64,000 nucleotides of DNA from Pirellulales bacterium (GTDB lineage Bacteria > Planctomycetota > Planctomycetia > Pirellulales > Lacipirellulaceae): positions 186,001 to 250,000 of the forward strand of contig JAHBXQ010000006.1 of assembly GCA_019636345.1 (NCBI GenBank). Direction: 5' to 3'. Under the pieces are notes generated by a model. That model saw only the letters and a program-made list of their open reading frames with translations. It did no database searches and had not been told where the DNA came from. Below are positions 45,096 to 53,325 of the stretch, one piece after another; the first letter of the stretch is position 1; each line of letters starts with the position of its first letter. The position numbers and the translations under genes were made by a program.

Positions 45096-47576
45096 ATGAA
45101 TAAGCTTCGCAGCCTGTGCATTCTCGCTCTGACGGCAGGATCGTGCGCACCGCTCGCTCGCGCCGCGGACGACGACCCCGTCTATCTCTTCACGACCTTT
45201 CACGGCAACGGCGAAGACGGCCTGCGGTTCGCCTACAGCTTCGACGGCTACCGCTGGGCGAACGTCCCGGGAACGTTCCTCAAGCCGAGGGTCGGCAGCG
45301 GGTTGATGCGCGACCCGAGTCTGCTGCGGGGCCCCGACGGACGGTATCGCCTCGTGTGGACGACCGCCTGGAAGGAGGACCAAGGCTTCGGCTACTCGTC
45401 GAGCGCCGACCTCGTTCACTGGAGCGAGCAGAAGTTCGTCTCCGCGATGATGCACGAGCCGACCACCGTGAACGTCTGGGCGCCTGAGCTGTTCTACGAC
45501 GCCAAGCGCGAGCAGTACGTCATTCTGTGGGCGTCGACGATCCCAGGGCGGTTCCCCGACGGTCAGGAGGAATCGACGAACAACCACCGGATGTACTGCA
45601 CGACGACCAAAGACTTTGTCGACTTCGCTCCGACGAAACTCTATCTCGACCCCGGGTTCAGCGTCATCGACTGCGTCATTGTCGCCCACGACGAGCGCTT
45701 TGTCCTCGTTCTCAAGGACAACACTCGACCTGAGCGGAACATCAGCGTCGCGTTCGCCGACGATCCGCTTGGCCCGTGGGAGGACCGCTCGACGCCGCTG
45801 ACGGCCCATCTCACCGAGGGGCCGACGGTGCTCCGGACCGGCGACGACTGGCTGATCTACTATGACAGCTACGGCGACAAGTCCTACGGCGCCCTCCGCA
45901 CGCGCGACTTTCGCACATTCGAGGACGTCAGTTCGCAGGTTTCGGTTCCCCGTGGACATACGCACGGCACGATCTGTCAGGTCACTCGCAAGGAACTGGC
46001 GTATCTGATTCGCGTCGGGAGCGAGCAAGTTCCCCAGACGCGTCTGCCCGTCGATCCGGCGCTTCCCGTCGAGGAACTCCAATCGCGACTTGCAGAAATC
46101 GACAACGTCGTCGCCCGCGGACCGTATCGTCCCGACTGGGATTCGCTCCGCGAGTTTCAAACCCCCGCGTGGTATCAAGACGCCAAGTTCGGCATCTTCA
46201 TCCACTGGGGGCCCTACGCCGTCCCCGCGTTCGGGAGCGAGTGGTATCCCCGCACGATGTACACGTCGGGAACGCCCGAATTCGCGCATCATCTGAAGAC
46301 CTACGGCCCGCACGCCCGGTTCGGGTACAAGGACTTCATCCCGCAGTTCAAGGCGGAGAAGTTCGACCCGTCCGCGTGGGCCGAGTTGTTCGCCGCCGCG
46401 GGGGCCAAGTACGTCGTTCCCGTGGCCGAGCATCACGACGGCTTCCCAATGTACGCCAGCGATTATACCGACTGGTCGGCCGCGAAGCGCGGTCCGGGCC
46501 GCGACGTTCTTGGCGAGCTGGCCGCCGCCTTGCGCGAGAAGGGGCTCGTCGTCGGCGCTTCGTCCCACCGTGCCGAGCATTGGTTCTACTTCGATCCCGG
46601 CCTGCGGATCGATTCCGACGTTCTCGATCCGGCGAACGCGGACCTCTACGGACCGGCCGTCAACAAACGGGTCGCCGAAAACCAGTCCGAGCCCCCCGAC
46701 GAGCAGTTCCTGGACGACTGGCTGCTGCGAAGTTGTGAGATCGTCGACAAGTACCGCCCCCAGGTCATGTACTTCGACTGGTGGATCTGCCAGCCAGTGT
46801 TCCAACCGTACTTGAAGCGGTTCGGCGCCTACTACTACAACCGGTGTGCCGAGTGGGGCCAACCGGGGGCGATCAACTTCAAGGACTGGGAGGGGCGCAG
46901 TTTTCCCGACGGCACGGGGGTGTTTGACATCGAACGGGGCTCCGCCCCGGCGATTCGCGCCGACTTCTGGCAAACCTGCACGTCGGTCTCCAAGTCGTCG
47001 TGGGGCTACGTGACGAACCACGAGTACAAGCAGGCCGGCGAGATCGTCGACGACCTGATCGACGTCGTCAGCAAAAACGGCACGATGCTGCTGAACATCG
47101 GCCCCCAGGCCGACGGGACGATCCCCGCGGAGGAAGCCGCAATGCTCCGCGACATCGGCGCCTGGCTGGCGATCAACGGGGAGGCGATCTATGGTTCGCG
47201 TCCCTGGACGCGATTCGGCGAGGGCCCGACCGAAGCGGTCGCCGGTTCGTTTGCCGACACGAAGCGCGACCCCTTTACCAGTCGCGACGTCCGCTTCACG
47301 ACCAAGGGGAACGTGCTGTACGCGATCGCACTGGCGGCGCCCGCCGACGGCAAGCTGTTGGTGACGTCGCTGGCGGGATACGGCGACGGATCGGCAGAGG
47401 ATGCAACGCCGCACATCGAGAACGTCGAACTGCTGGGCGCCGACGGCCCGGTCGACTGGGAGCACACTCCCGCGGGCCTCGCCGCAAAGATTCCCCTGCC
47501 TGCCCCGTCGGAATATGCCGTGACGCTGAAAATTACGCTGCGCGGCGCGGTTCCGGCGCCCACGGGAACTGACTAA
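45096..47576 (+). CDS. Bimodular GH43-like / GH29 alpha-L-fucosidase
   Basis: The 826-residue exported protein (signal LCILALTAGSCAPLARA) joins two enzyme folds. Residues about 25-330 form a five-bladed GH43-like propeller with a plausible acidic triad: RDPSLL, SVIDCVIV and LTEGPTVL. From about residue 350 a GH29 TIM barrel follows: FGIFIHWGPYAVPAFGSEWYPR, YVVPVAEHHDGFPMY, the nucleophile Asp near residue 561 in MYFDWW, and SKNGTMLLNIGPQADGTI. GH29 enzymes release alpha-L-fucose with retention; GH43 enzymes usually release arabinose, xylose or galactose. One polypeptide may therefore remove two adjacent sugars. It heads the isomerase-transketolase-kinase cassette, 112 bp before the isomerase. 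Confidence 0.88.
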   Translation: MNKLRSLCILALTAGSCAPLARAADDDPVYLFTTFHGNGEDGLRFAYSFDGYRWANVPGTFLKPRVGSGLMRDPSLLRGPDGRYRLVWTTAWKEDQGFGYSSSADLVHWSEQKFVSAMMHEPTTVNVWAPELFYDAKREQYVILWASTIPGRFPDGQEESTNNHRMYCTTTKDFVDFAPTKLYLDPGFSVIDCVIVAHDERFVLVLKDNTRPERNISVAFADDPLGPWEDRSTPLTAHLTEGPTVLRTGDDWLIYYDSYGDKSYGALRTRDFRTFEDVSSQVSVPRGHTHGTICQVTRKELAYLIRVGSEQVPQTRLPVDPALPVEELQSRLAEIDNVVARGPYRPDWDSLREFQTPAWYQDAKFGIFIHWGPYAVPAFGSEWYPRTMYTSGTPEFAHHLKTYGPHARFGYKDFIPQFKAEKFDPSAWAELFAAAGAKYVVPVAEHHDGFPMYASDYTDWSAAKRGPGRDVLGELAAALREKGLVVGASSHRAEHWFYFDPGLRIDSDVLDPANADLYGPAVNKRVAENQSEPPDEQFLDDWLLRSCEIVDKYRPQVMYFDWWICQPVFQPYLKRFGAYYYNRCAEWGQPGAINFKDWEGRSFPDGTGVFDIERGSAPAIRADFWQTCTSVSKSSWGYVTNHEYKQAGEIVDDLIDVVSKNGTMLLNIGPQADGTIPAEEAAMLRDIGAWLAINGEAIYGSRPWTRFGEGPTEAVAGSFADTKRDPFTSRDVRFTTKGNVLYAIALAAPADGKLLVTSLAGYGDGSAEDATPHIENVELLGADGPVDWEHTPAGLAAKIPLPAPSEYAVTLKITLRGAVPAPTGTD

Positions 47577-47688
47577 CCACGGGGCGCCACGGCGGGGGAG
47601 GGAGCAGGAACTGCGCACTCCACGCCCTCAGCGTCGCCGTGGTCGATGACATCGTAATTAAGTCCAACGACACTTTCCCGAACGCATC

Positions 47689-49110
47689 ATGCCCTCACGC
47701 ACTGCTCATCCTCCGACGCTCGGCGTCATCGTCGGCAATCGCGACTTCTTCCCCGATCAACTTGTCACCGAGGCCCGCTCCGACATTGAGCGGCTCTTCG
47801 GCGAGACGGGGATCACGCCCGTCTGGGTCGGCGTCGACGAGACCAAGCTCGGCGGCATCGAGACCCACGCCGACGCCCGCAGGTGCGCCGACCTGTTCCG
47901 CCGCCGCCGGGACGACATCGACGGGGTACTCGTCGTGCTCCCCAATTTCGGCGACGAGAAAGGCGTGGCCGACGTCCTGAAGCTCGCCGGGCTCGACGTC
48001 CCCGTCCTGGTGCAGGCGTACCCCGACGATCTCAACCAACTCGGGGTCTCGCGTCGTCGCGACGGGTTCTGCGGCAAGATCTCTGTCTGCAACAACTTGG
48101 TGCAGGCGGGAATCAAGTTCACGCTCACCGAGCGGCACGTCGTGGCGCCGCTTGCCGACGACTTTCGCCGCGAGCTCGATCAGTTCCTGCGCGTGTGCCG
48201 GGTCGTCAATGGGGTGCGCGGCGTGCGGCTGGGAGCCGTCGGCGCCCGGCCCGGGGCTTTCAACACCGTCCGCTACAGCGAGAAACTCCTCGAACGCCAC
48301 GGCGTGAGCGTCACCACGGTTGATCTGTCGGAGTTCATCGCCCAGGTCGACAAGCTTGTCGCCGACGATCCGGCGGTTGCGGCGAAGCTCGACGACATCC
48401 GCGGCTACGCCCCCGCTCCCGGCGTGCCGCCGGAAAAACTCGTGCAAATGGCCAAGCTGGGCGTCGTGCTCGGTCGCTGGATGGAGGCCAACGCGCTCGA
48501 TGCGACCGCGATCCAGTGTTGGACCAGCGTTCAGCAAAACCTTGGTTGCAACGTCTGCACGCTGATGAGCATGATGAGCGAGCGGTTCATGCCGAGCGCC
48601 TGCGAGGTCGACGTCACCGGCGTGCTGACGATGTACGCGATGCAACTCGCTGCGGGGTCTCCGGCCGCGTTGGTGGATTGGAACAACAACTACGGCGACG
48701 ATCCCGACAAGTGCACGCTGTTTCATTGCGGCAACTGGGCGAAGAGCTTCCTCCCCGACATCAAGATCGCCAACGCCCCGATCTTGGGGAGCACCCTCGG
48801 CGTGGAGAACACCTACGGCGCCCTCGAGGGTCGCACTCCCGCCGGCCCGTTGACTTACGGCCGCGTCACTACGGCCGACGCCGAGGGACGAATCCGCGCC
48901 TACGTCGGCCAGGGCGAACTGACCGCCGACGAACTCAACACGTTCGGCACCCGTGCGGTCGCCAAGGTGTCCGACCTACAGCGGTTGTTGCGTTACGTTT
49001 GCCGCGAGGGGTTCGAGCACCACGTCGTGATGACCGGCTCGACTAGCGCCGCCGCCCTGGCCGAGGCGTTTTCCAACTACCTCGGCTGGGAGACGTACTC
49101 GCATTCGTGA
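47689..49110 (+). CDS. L-fucose isomerase-like aldose-ketose isomerase
   Basis: The 473-residue cytoplasmic protein belongs to the L-fucose/L-arabinose isomerase superfamily (the COG2407-type 'FucI-related' group). Likely metal ligands are Glu 306 in ACEVDVTG, Asp 330 in LVDWNNNYGDD and His near 444-445 in FEHHVVMTG, the E/D/H pattern of fucose isomerase. Members interconvert aldose and ketose with a manganese-type metal. Related proteins include an isomerase for sulfoquinovose, so family alone does not fix the sugar. The next genes encode a split transketolase and an FGGY kinase. That makes an isomerise-phosphorylate-ketol transfer pathway likely, with apiose, fucose or a related pectic sugar as substrate (inference). 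Confidence 0.82.
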   Translation: MPSRTAHPPTLGVIVGNRDFFPDQLVTEARSDIERLFGETGITPVWVGVDETKLGGIETHADARRCADLFRRRRDDIDGVLVVLPNFGDEKGVADVLKLAGLDVPVLVQAYPDDLNQLGVSRRRDGFCGKISVCNNLVQAGIKFTLTERHVVAPLADDFRRELDQFLRVCRVVNGVRGVRLGAVGARPGAFNTVRYSEKLLERHGVSVTTVDLSEFIAQVDKLVADDPAVAAKLDDIRGYAPAPGVPPEKLVQMAKLGVVLGRWMEANALDATAIQCWTSVQQNLGCNVCTLMSMMSERFMPSACEVDVTGVLTMYAMQLAAGSPAALVDWNNNYGDDPDKCTLFHCGNWAKSFLPDIKIANAPILGSTLGVENTYGALEGRTPAGPLTYGRVTTADAEGRIRAYVGQGELTADELNTFGTRAVAKVSDLQRLLRYVCREGFEHHVVMTGSTSAAALAEAFSNYLGWETYSHS

Positions 49111-49159
49111 GTCAAGCTGGAATCCGAATCGTTCTCGCCCCCTCGCCCGCCCTTTCCCC

Positions 49160-50017
49160 ATGTCCGCCCCGCTTTCCACCCTCGACATGCAGCGCAAGGC
49201 AATCCGCCTGCGGCGTTCGCTCCTGACGGCGATCGCCGGCGCCGGCGCCGGGCACACGGGGGGAAGCCTCTCGTGCGTCGATATCCTCAGCGTCCTCTAC
49301 AACCGCGTGCTTAACGTTTCGCCGGCGACCGCCGGCGATCCGCTTCGCGACCGCTACGTGCAGAGCAAGGGGCACTCGGTCGAGGCGCTCTACGCCGTGC
49401 TTGCCGACCGGGGATTCTTTCCCGAGGCGGAATTGGCGACGCTGTGCCAGTACCGCTCCCCGTTCGTCGGGCATCCCACGCGCAAGATCCCTGGCATCGA
49501 GATGAACACCGGCGCACTCGGGCACGGCCTGCCGATCTGCGTCGGGATGGCGATCGCCGGCAAGCTCGACGACGCCCCCTACCGCGTCTTCACCTTGTTG
49601 GGGGACGGCGAGTTGGCCGAGGGCTCCAATTGGGAGGCCGCGATGTGCGCCGCACATTACCGGCTCGACAATCTCACGGCGATCCTCGACCGCAACACGC
49701 TGCAGATCACCGGTCCGACCCGCGAGGTGTGCGGCAGCGAGCCGGTCGGCGACAAGTTTCGTGCATTCGGCTGGCGGGTGAGCGTCGTCGACGGCCACGA
49801 TTTCGACGCCCTGACCGACGTGTTTCAATCCGCCGGAGTCGGGCCCGATGCGGACCGGCCCCACTTTGTCATTGCCGACACGATCAAGGGCCGGGGGGTG
49901 AGCTACATGGAGCGGGTCCTCAAGTGGCACCACGGCGTTCCCAGCGAGGAGGAACTGGCTGCGGCGCTCGCCGAGTTCGATTCGGCCGAGGCCGCTTTGG
50001 AGGCCGCAACCCGATGA
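49160..50017 (+). CDS. Split transketolase, N-terminal (ThDP-binding) subunit
   Basis: The 285-residue protein is the pyrophosphate-binding half of transketolase. GAGHTGGSLSCVDILSVLY supplies the glycine-rich start, KGHSVEALYAVL and NTGALGHGLPICVGMAIAG follow, and the ThDP/metal motif GDGELAEGSNWEAA begins near residue 148 and ends with the usual Asn-containing segment. The pyrimidine half is the next gene, overlapping by four bases (ATGA). Two-gene transketolases occur in archaeal pentose synthesis and in dedicated catabolic pathways. In D-apiose catabolism a two-subunit enzyme uses apulose 4-phosphate; in a sulfoquinovose pathway a two-subunit enzyme uses a sulfo-ketose. Placement between an isomerase and a sugar kinase argues for a catabolic role. 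Confidence 0.92.
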   Translation: MSAPLSTLDMQRKAIRLRRSLLTAIAGAGAGHTGGSLSCVDILSVLYNRVLNVSPATAGDPLRDRYVQSKGHSVEALYAVLADRGFFPEAELATLCQYRSPFVGHPTRKIPGIEMNTGALGHGLPICVGMAIAGKLDDAPYRVFTLLGDGELAEGSNWEAAMCAAHYRLDNLTAILDRNTLQITGPTREVCGSEPVGDKFRAFGWRVSVVDGHDFDALTDVFQSAGVGPDADRPHFVIADTIKGRGVSYMERVLKWHHGVPSEEELAAALAEFDSAEAALEAATR

Positions 50018-51024
50018 GCGCCCCCGCCCCGTCGATGTTCACCCCCGCCGCGACTGAGCTGATTCAGCAGCTCGGCCTCCGCAAAGGCCGTGCGAATCTG
50101 GAGGAGTTCGCCGCGACGCTCGAAGAACTCGCCGCCGCCGATCGCGACGTCGTCGTGGTCACCAGCGACTCGCGCGGATCAGGGAAGCTCGGCCCGTTCG
50201 GCCAGAGATTCCCCCGCCAGATCGTCGAGGTAGGGATCGCCGAGCAGAATCTTGTGGGCGTGACTGCCGGCTTGGCCGCGTGCGGCAAGCGGGCGTTCGG
50301 CGTCTCGCCTGCCTGCTTCTTGACGATCCGAGCGCTTGAGCAGATCAAGAACGACGTGTGCTACTCGAACGTCCCTGCGACCGTCGTGGGGATCAGCGCG
50401 GGGGTCAGCTACGGCGCCCTGGGGAGCACTCACCATTCGCTTCACGATTTCGCCGCTTTGCGAGCGATTCACAACATCTCGGTCGTCGCCCCGGCGGACA
50501 ACGCCGAGGCCCGCGCAGCGGTGCGCGCCGCCGCTGCGAGCGATCGGCCCGTCTACTTGCGGTTCGGCAAAGCGGCGATGTACGACTTGCCCGTGACGGG
50601 CGCATTCGAACTGGGCCGTGCGCGCGTGTTGCGTCCCGGCAACGACATGGCGTTCATCGCCACGGGAGAGACGGTGATTCACTGCCTGCTCGCCGCCGCC
50701 AAGCTCGCCGAGAACGGCGTGCAAGCCCGCGTCGTGAGCATGCACGCCGTGAAGCCGCTCGACGTCGATGCGGTCCTCGCCGCGGGCCGTGAGTGCGGCG
50801 CCATCGTTACGGCCGAGGAACACTCAGTGCACGGCGGTCTTGGCGAAGCGGTTGCCGCGGTCCTGATGCAGGCCGGCGTGCACTCGAAGCTTTCGATTCG
50901 CGGCATCCCCGACGAAGACACCGTCACGGGCTCCCAGGCCGACATCTTTCGCCATTACGGTCTCACAATGGAAGGTCTCGCCGAAACGGCGTCACGACTG
51001 CTCGATGGTGCGCTTACGGCGTGA
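50014..51024 (+). CDS. Split transketolase, C-terminal subunit
   Basis: The start is ATG 50014, inside the ATGA overlap with the N-terminal subunit and about 10 bases after GGAGG; the frame to its left is shadow. The 336-residue protein holds the pyrimidine-binding domain, with catalytic Glu near residue 77 in VEVGIAEQNLVGVTAGL, SYGALGSTHHSLHDFAALR, and VVAPADNAEARAAV. The C-terminal transketolase domain follows (RVVSMHAVKPLDVDAVL, TAEEHSVHGGLGEAVAAVL). Together with the N-terminal subunit it forms a complete active site at the subunit interface. A separate housekeeping transketolase is expected elsewhere in the genome, so this pair is likely specific for the locus. Confidence 0.92.
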   Translation: MSAPAPSMFTPAATELIQQLGLRKGRANLEEFAATLEELAAADRDVVVVTSDSRGSGKLGPFGQRFPRQIVEVGIAEQNLVGVTAGLAACGKRAFGVSPACFLTIRALEQIKNDVCYSNVPATVVGISAGVSYGALGSTHHSLHDFAALRAIHNISVVAPADNAEARAAVRAAAASDRPVYLRFGKAAMYDLPVTGAFELGRARVLRPGNDMAFIATGETVIHCLLAAAKLAENGVQARVVSMHAVKPLDVDAVLAAGRECGAIVTAEEHSVHGGLGEAVAAVLMQAGVHSKLSIRGIPDEDTVTGSQADIFRHYGLTMEGLAETASRLLDGALTA

Positions 51025-51086
51025 CAGGCCAGCAGGATCGATCGTCTGCAAATCCGGTCGTCCTGCTTATCTTGAAGAAACCTGCG

Positions 51087-52562
51087 ATGAAGCTTCTCGC
51101 CCTCGATCAAAGCACCTCGGCCACCAAGGCGGTGCTCGTCGATCTCGACGGGCGGGTCGTCGACCGCGCGTCTTGCGATCATCGGCAGCTCTACCCGCAG
51201 CCGGGGCGGGTCGAGCATGATGCGGAGGAGATTTGGCAGAACGTGCAGGCCGTCGTGCGGGAATTGGCCGATCGCCGTCCCGACGCGATGGCCGAGTTGG
51301 CCGGGTTGTGCGTCGCCAACCAACGCGAGACGGTCGTTGTGTTCGATCGCGCTACGGGTGCGCCGCTTCACAACGCGATCGTGTGGCAGTGCCGCCGCGG
51401 GGCGCCGATCTGTCAGGAACTGGCCGAGGCCGGGCATGAGCCGTTTGTACAGGATCGCACGGGGCTGAAACTCGACACCTACTTCCCCGCCGCCAAGCTC
51501 GTGCACTTGATGCGCGAGCGCCCCGACCTCGCCTCGCGACTCAATGCGGGGGACGCGGTCGTGGGGACGATCGACGCCTACCTCGTCCACCGCCTGACCG
51601 GCGGCGCCGTCTTCGCCACCGACCATACGAACGCCAGCCGCACGCTGTTGTACGACGTCCGCCGGCTCTCCTGGGACCAACAGCTCTGCGATCTGTTCGG
51701 CGTGCCGCAAGCGGCGCTCCCCGAGATTCGCGAAAGCGCCGCCATGTTCGGCGTCACGGACGTTGGCGGAGCGCTGCCGCGAGCGGCGCCGATTTGCGGC
51801 GTCATGGGCGATTCGCAAGCCTCGCTCTTCGCCCAGCGCCGCTTCCAGCCGGGCGAAGGCAAGGCCACGTTCGGTACGGGGACCAGCGTCCTGCTGAACA
51901 TCGGCCACGAGCCGCGTCCCGCGACGGCCAGCGCCGTGCTCGCACTCGCCTGGGTGCTCGACGCTCGACCGACCTATGCCTACGAAGGGCTGATCAACTG
52001 CTCGGCCGCCACGATTGCCTGGATCCGCGATCAACTGGGGCTCATCGCCGATGCGGCCGAGTCGGAACGGCTCGCCCAGACGGTCGACGACAACGGCGGC
52101 GTGTACTTCGTCCCCGCGTTCGCCGGGCTAAGCGCTCCCCATTGGAGCCCCGACGCCCGCGCCGCGATCGTCGGCATGTCGGGCCACACGAACAAAGCTC
52201 ACGTCGTTCGCGCCGCGCTAGAGTCGATTGCGTACCAACTCCGTGACGTGCTCGACGCCTTGCGTGCCGAAAGCGGCGTCGCCCCGCGCGTGTTGTCCGT
52301 CGACGGCGGCCCGACGCGGAACGCCTTTCTCATGCAACTGGTCGCCGACGTGACGCGGGTCGACCTGCAGGTCGCCGACGTCCCCGAATCCTCCGCCTGC
52401 GGCGCTGCGCAGGCCGGTTGGATCGGCCTGGGACGACGCACGCTGGCCGATCTCGCCGCTGAATCGCAAGGCGGCGCGACCTATCGTCCCCAACTGCCCG
52501 CGGCGGAAGCCGACCGCCTCTACGCCGGCTGGCAACAAGCGGTCCGGCGGGTGCTGCTGTAG
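51087..52562 (+). CDS. FGGY-family sugar kinase, glycerol-kinase-like
   Basis: The start is ATG 51087, just before MKLLALDQSTSATKAVLVD, the ATP-fold opening; the longer frame is shadow. The 491-residue product is an actin-fold FGGY kinase closest in motifs to glycerol kinase: VANQRETVVVFDRATG, IVWQCRRG, TDHTNASRTLLYD, FGTGTSVLLNIG, FAGLSAPHWSPDARAAIVGMSGHTNKAHVVRAALESIA and VDGGPTRNAFLMQ. The substrate-determining GlpK stretch at TGLKLDTYFPAAK is altered, so glycerol itself is not assured. Placed after an isomerase and a split transketolase, it should phosphorylate the ketose that the transketolase uses. In the known apiose route an FGGY kinase phosphorylates apulose, which resembles a branched glycerol/dihydroxyacetone. 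This is inference. Confidence 0.88.
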   Translation: MKLLALDQSTSATKAVLVDLDGRVVDRASCDHRQLYPQPGRVEHDAEEIWQNVQAVVRELADRRPDAMAELAGLCVANQRETVVVFDRATGAPLHNAIVWQCRRGAPICQELAEAGHEPFVQDRTGLKLDTYFPAAKLVHLMRERPDLASRLNAGDAVVGTIDAYLVHRLTGGAVFATDHTNASRTLLYDVRRLSWDQQLCDLFGVPQAALPEIRESAAMFGVTDVGGALPRAAPICGVMGDSQASLFAQRRFQPGEGKATFGTGTSVLLNIGHEPRPATASAVLALAWVLDARPTYAYEGLINCSAATIAWIRDQLGLIADAAESERLAQTVDDNGGVYFVPAFAGLSAPHWSPDARAAIVGMSGHTNKAHVVRAALESIAYQLRDVLDALRAESGVAPRVLSVDGGPTRNAFLMQLVADVTRVDLQVADVPESSACGAAQAGWIGLGRRTLADLAAESQGGATYRPQLPAAEADRLYAGWQQAVRRVLL

Positions 52563-52611
52563 GTCAAGGGATAACGAGGCTCCGCCGAGACGGGGAATTG
52601 CATTTCGATCG

Positions 52612-53187
52612 TCAGTGTGGCTCACCATACAAGAGGATGCGACCGCAAGAACAGCACATGAGTGCGACGACCTTGCCCGCTTCTTCAAAGCGTCCGAAGA
52701 ACCAACCGCGCTCGGCATCTCCTTGAGCGTACGTGAGTTCTTGGTGCGAATGATTCTGGCCGCTGTGGTCGATCAAGCGGATCGTCCGGAGTTCTCCCTG
52801 GCAGTCGGGACACGACTTCGACGGCGAAAGAGCCGGGTCTGGTGTTGATTCTCCGGCGACGTCGACTCCTCTTTGCGTTCCGGAGAGACCGTCGGTCGCT
52901 ATGTCGTCAACACGGCGGAAATCGGGATCCGGCGTTCCGTCACGATGTGTGCCGCAGTTCCAGCAGAGATCAAACGACGGCTCGACTTCCTCGCGACACG
53001 TAGCGCAAACCCAGCGGTCGAGTTTCGTAGCCGCAGGATCGAGTGCGTCCCCTTCCGGCGTCGGGAAGTCGATTTCAGTTGCCGCAGTCGGCGCCGAATC
53101 GATCGGATCGTCGACGATCGCCCCGCAGACGCGGCAGATGCGGGCCCCGTCTCGGACGTCGCTCTTGCACTTCTGGCATGTCTGCAT
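52612..53187 (-). CDS. Small zinc-ribbon protein
   Basis: ATG 53187, with CGGAG about 8 bases upstream, gives 191 residues; the longer frame adds non-family sequence. It has three CxxC-CxxC zinc-ribbon units: CQKC/CRVC, CATC/CWNC and CPDC/CCSC. They are separated by acidic low-complexity linkers, and there is no signal or membrane segment. The first unit resembles the zinc-ribbon domains of general planctomycete hypothetical proteins. Function is unknown; protein or nucleic-acid contact is possible. It faces the kinase gene in a convergent arrangement and does not obviously belong to the sugar pathway. Confidence 0.75.
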   Translation of the reverse strand: MQTCQKCKSDVRDGARICRVCGAIVDDPIDSAPTAATEIDFPTPEGDALDPAATKLDRWVCATCREEVEPSFDLCWNCGTHRDGTPDPDFRRVDDIATDGLSGTQRGVDVAGESTPDPALSPSKSCPDCQGELRTIRLIDHSGQNHSHQELTYAQGDAERGWFFGRFEEAGKVVALMCCSCGRILLYGEPH

Positions 53188-53325
53188 TGTCGCAACTCCG
53201 TTTCGATAGCAGTCTCGAGCGTGACGTGTTGTAAGCGGGGGCAATCTCAGTTGCCCGGGAGATTTCGATTGCACCTCGTCGTAAATAGAGACCGTGTCAG
53301 ATTGGCGTCGGCCGAATCGGGGACT

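Noticed and set aside
44883-47618. 911-codon minus-strand frame opposite GH43-GH29
   Set aside because: Antisense shadow; low-complexity residue mix and no domain.
47689-51024. Sulfoquinovose (sulfo-transketolase) pathway
   Set aside because: Isomerase plus split transketolase would fit, but no GH31 sulfoquinovosidase, sulfo-sugar exporter or dehydrogenase is seen; kept only as an alternative.
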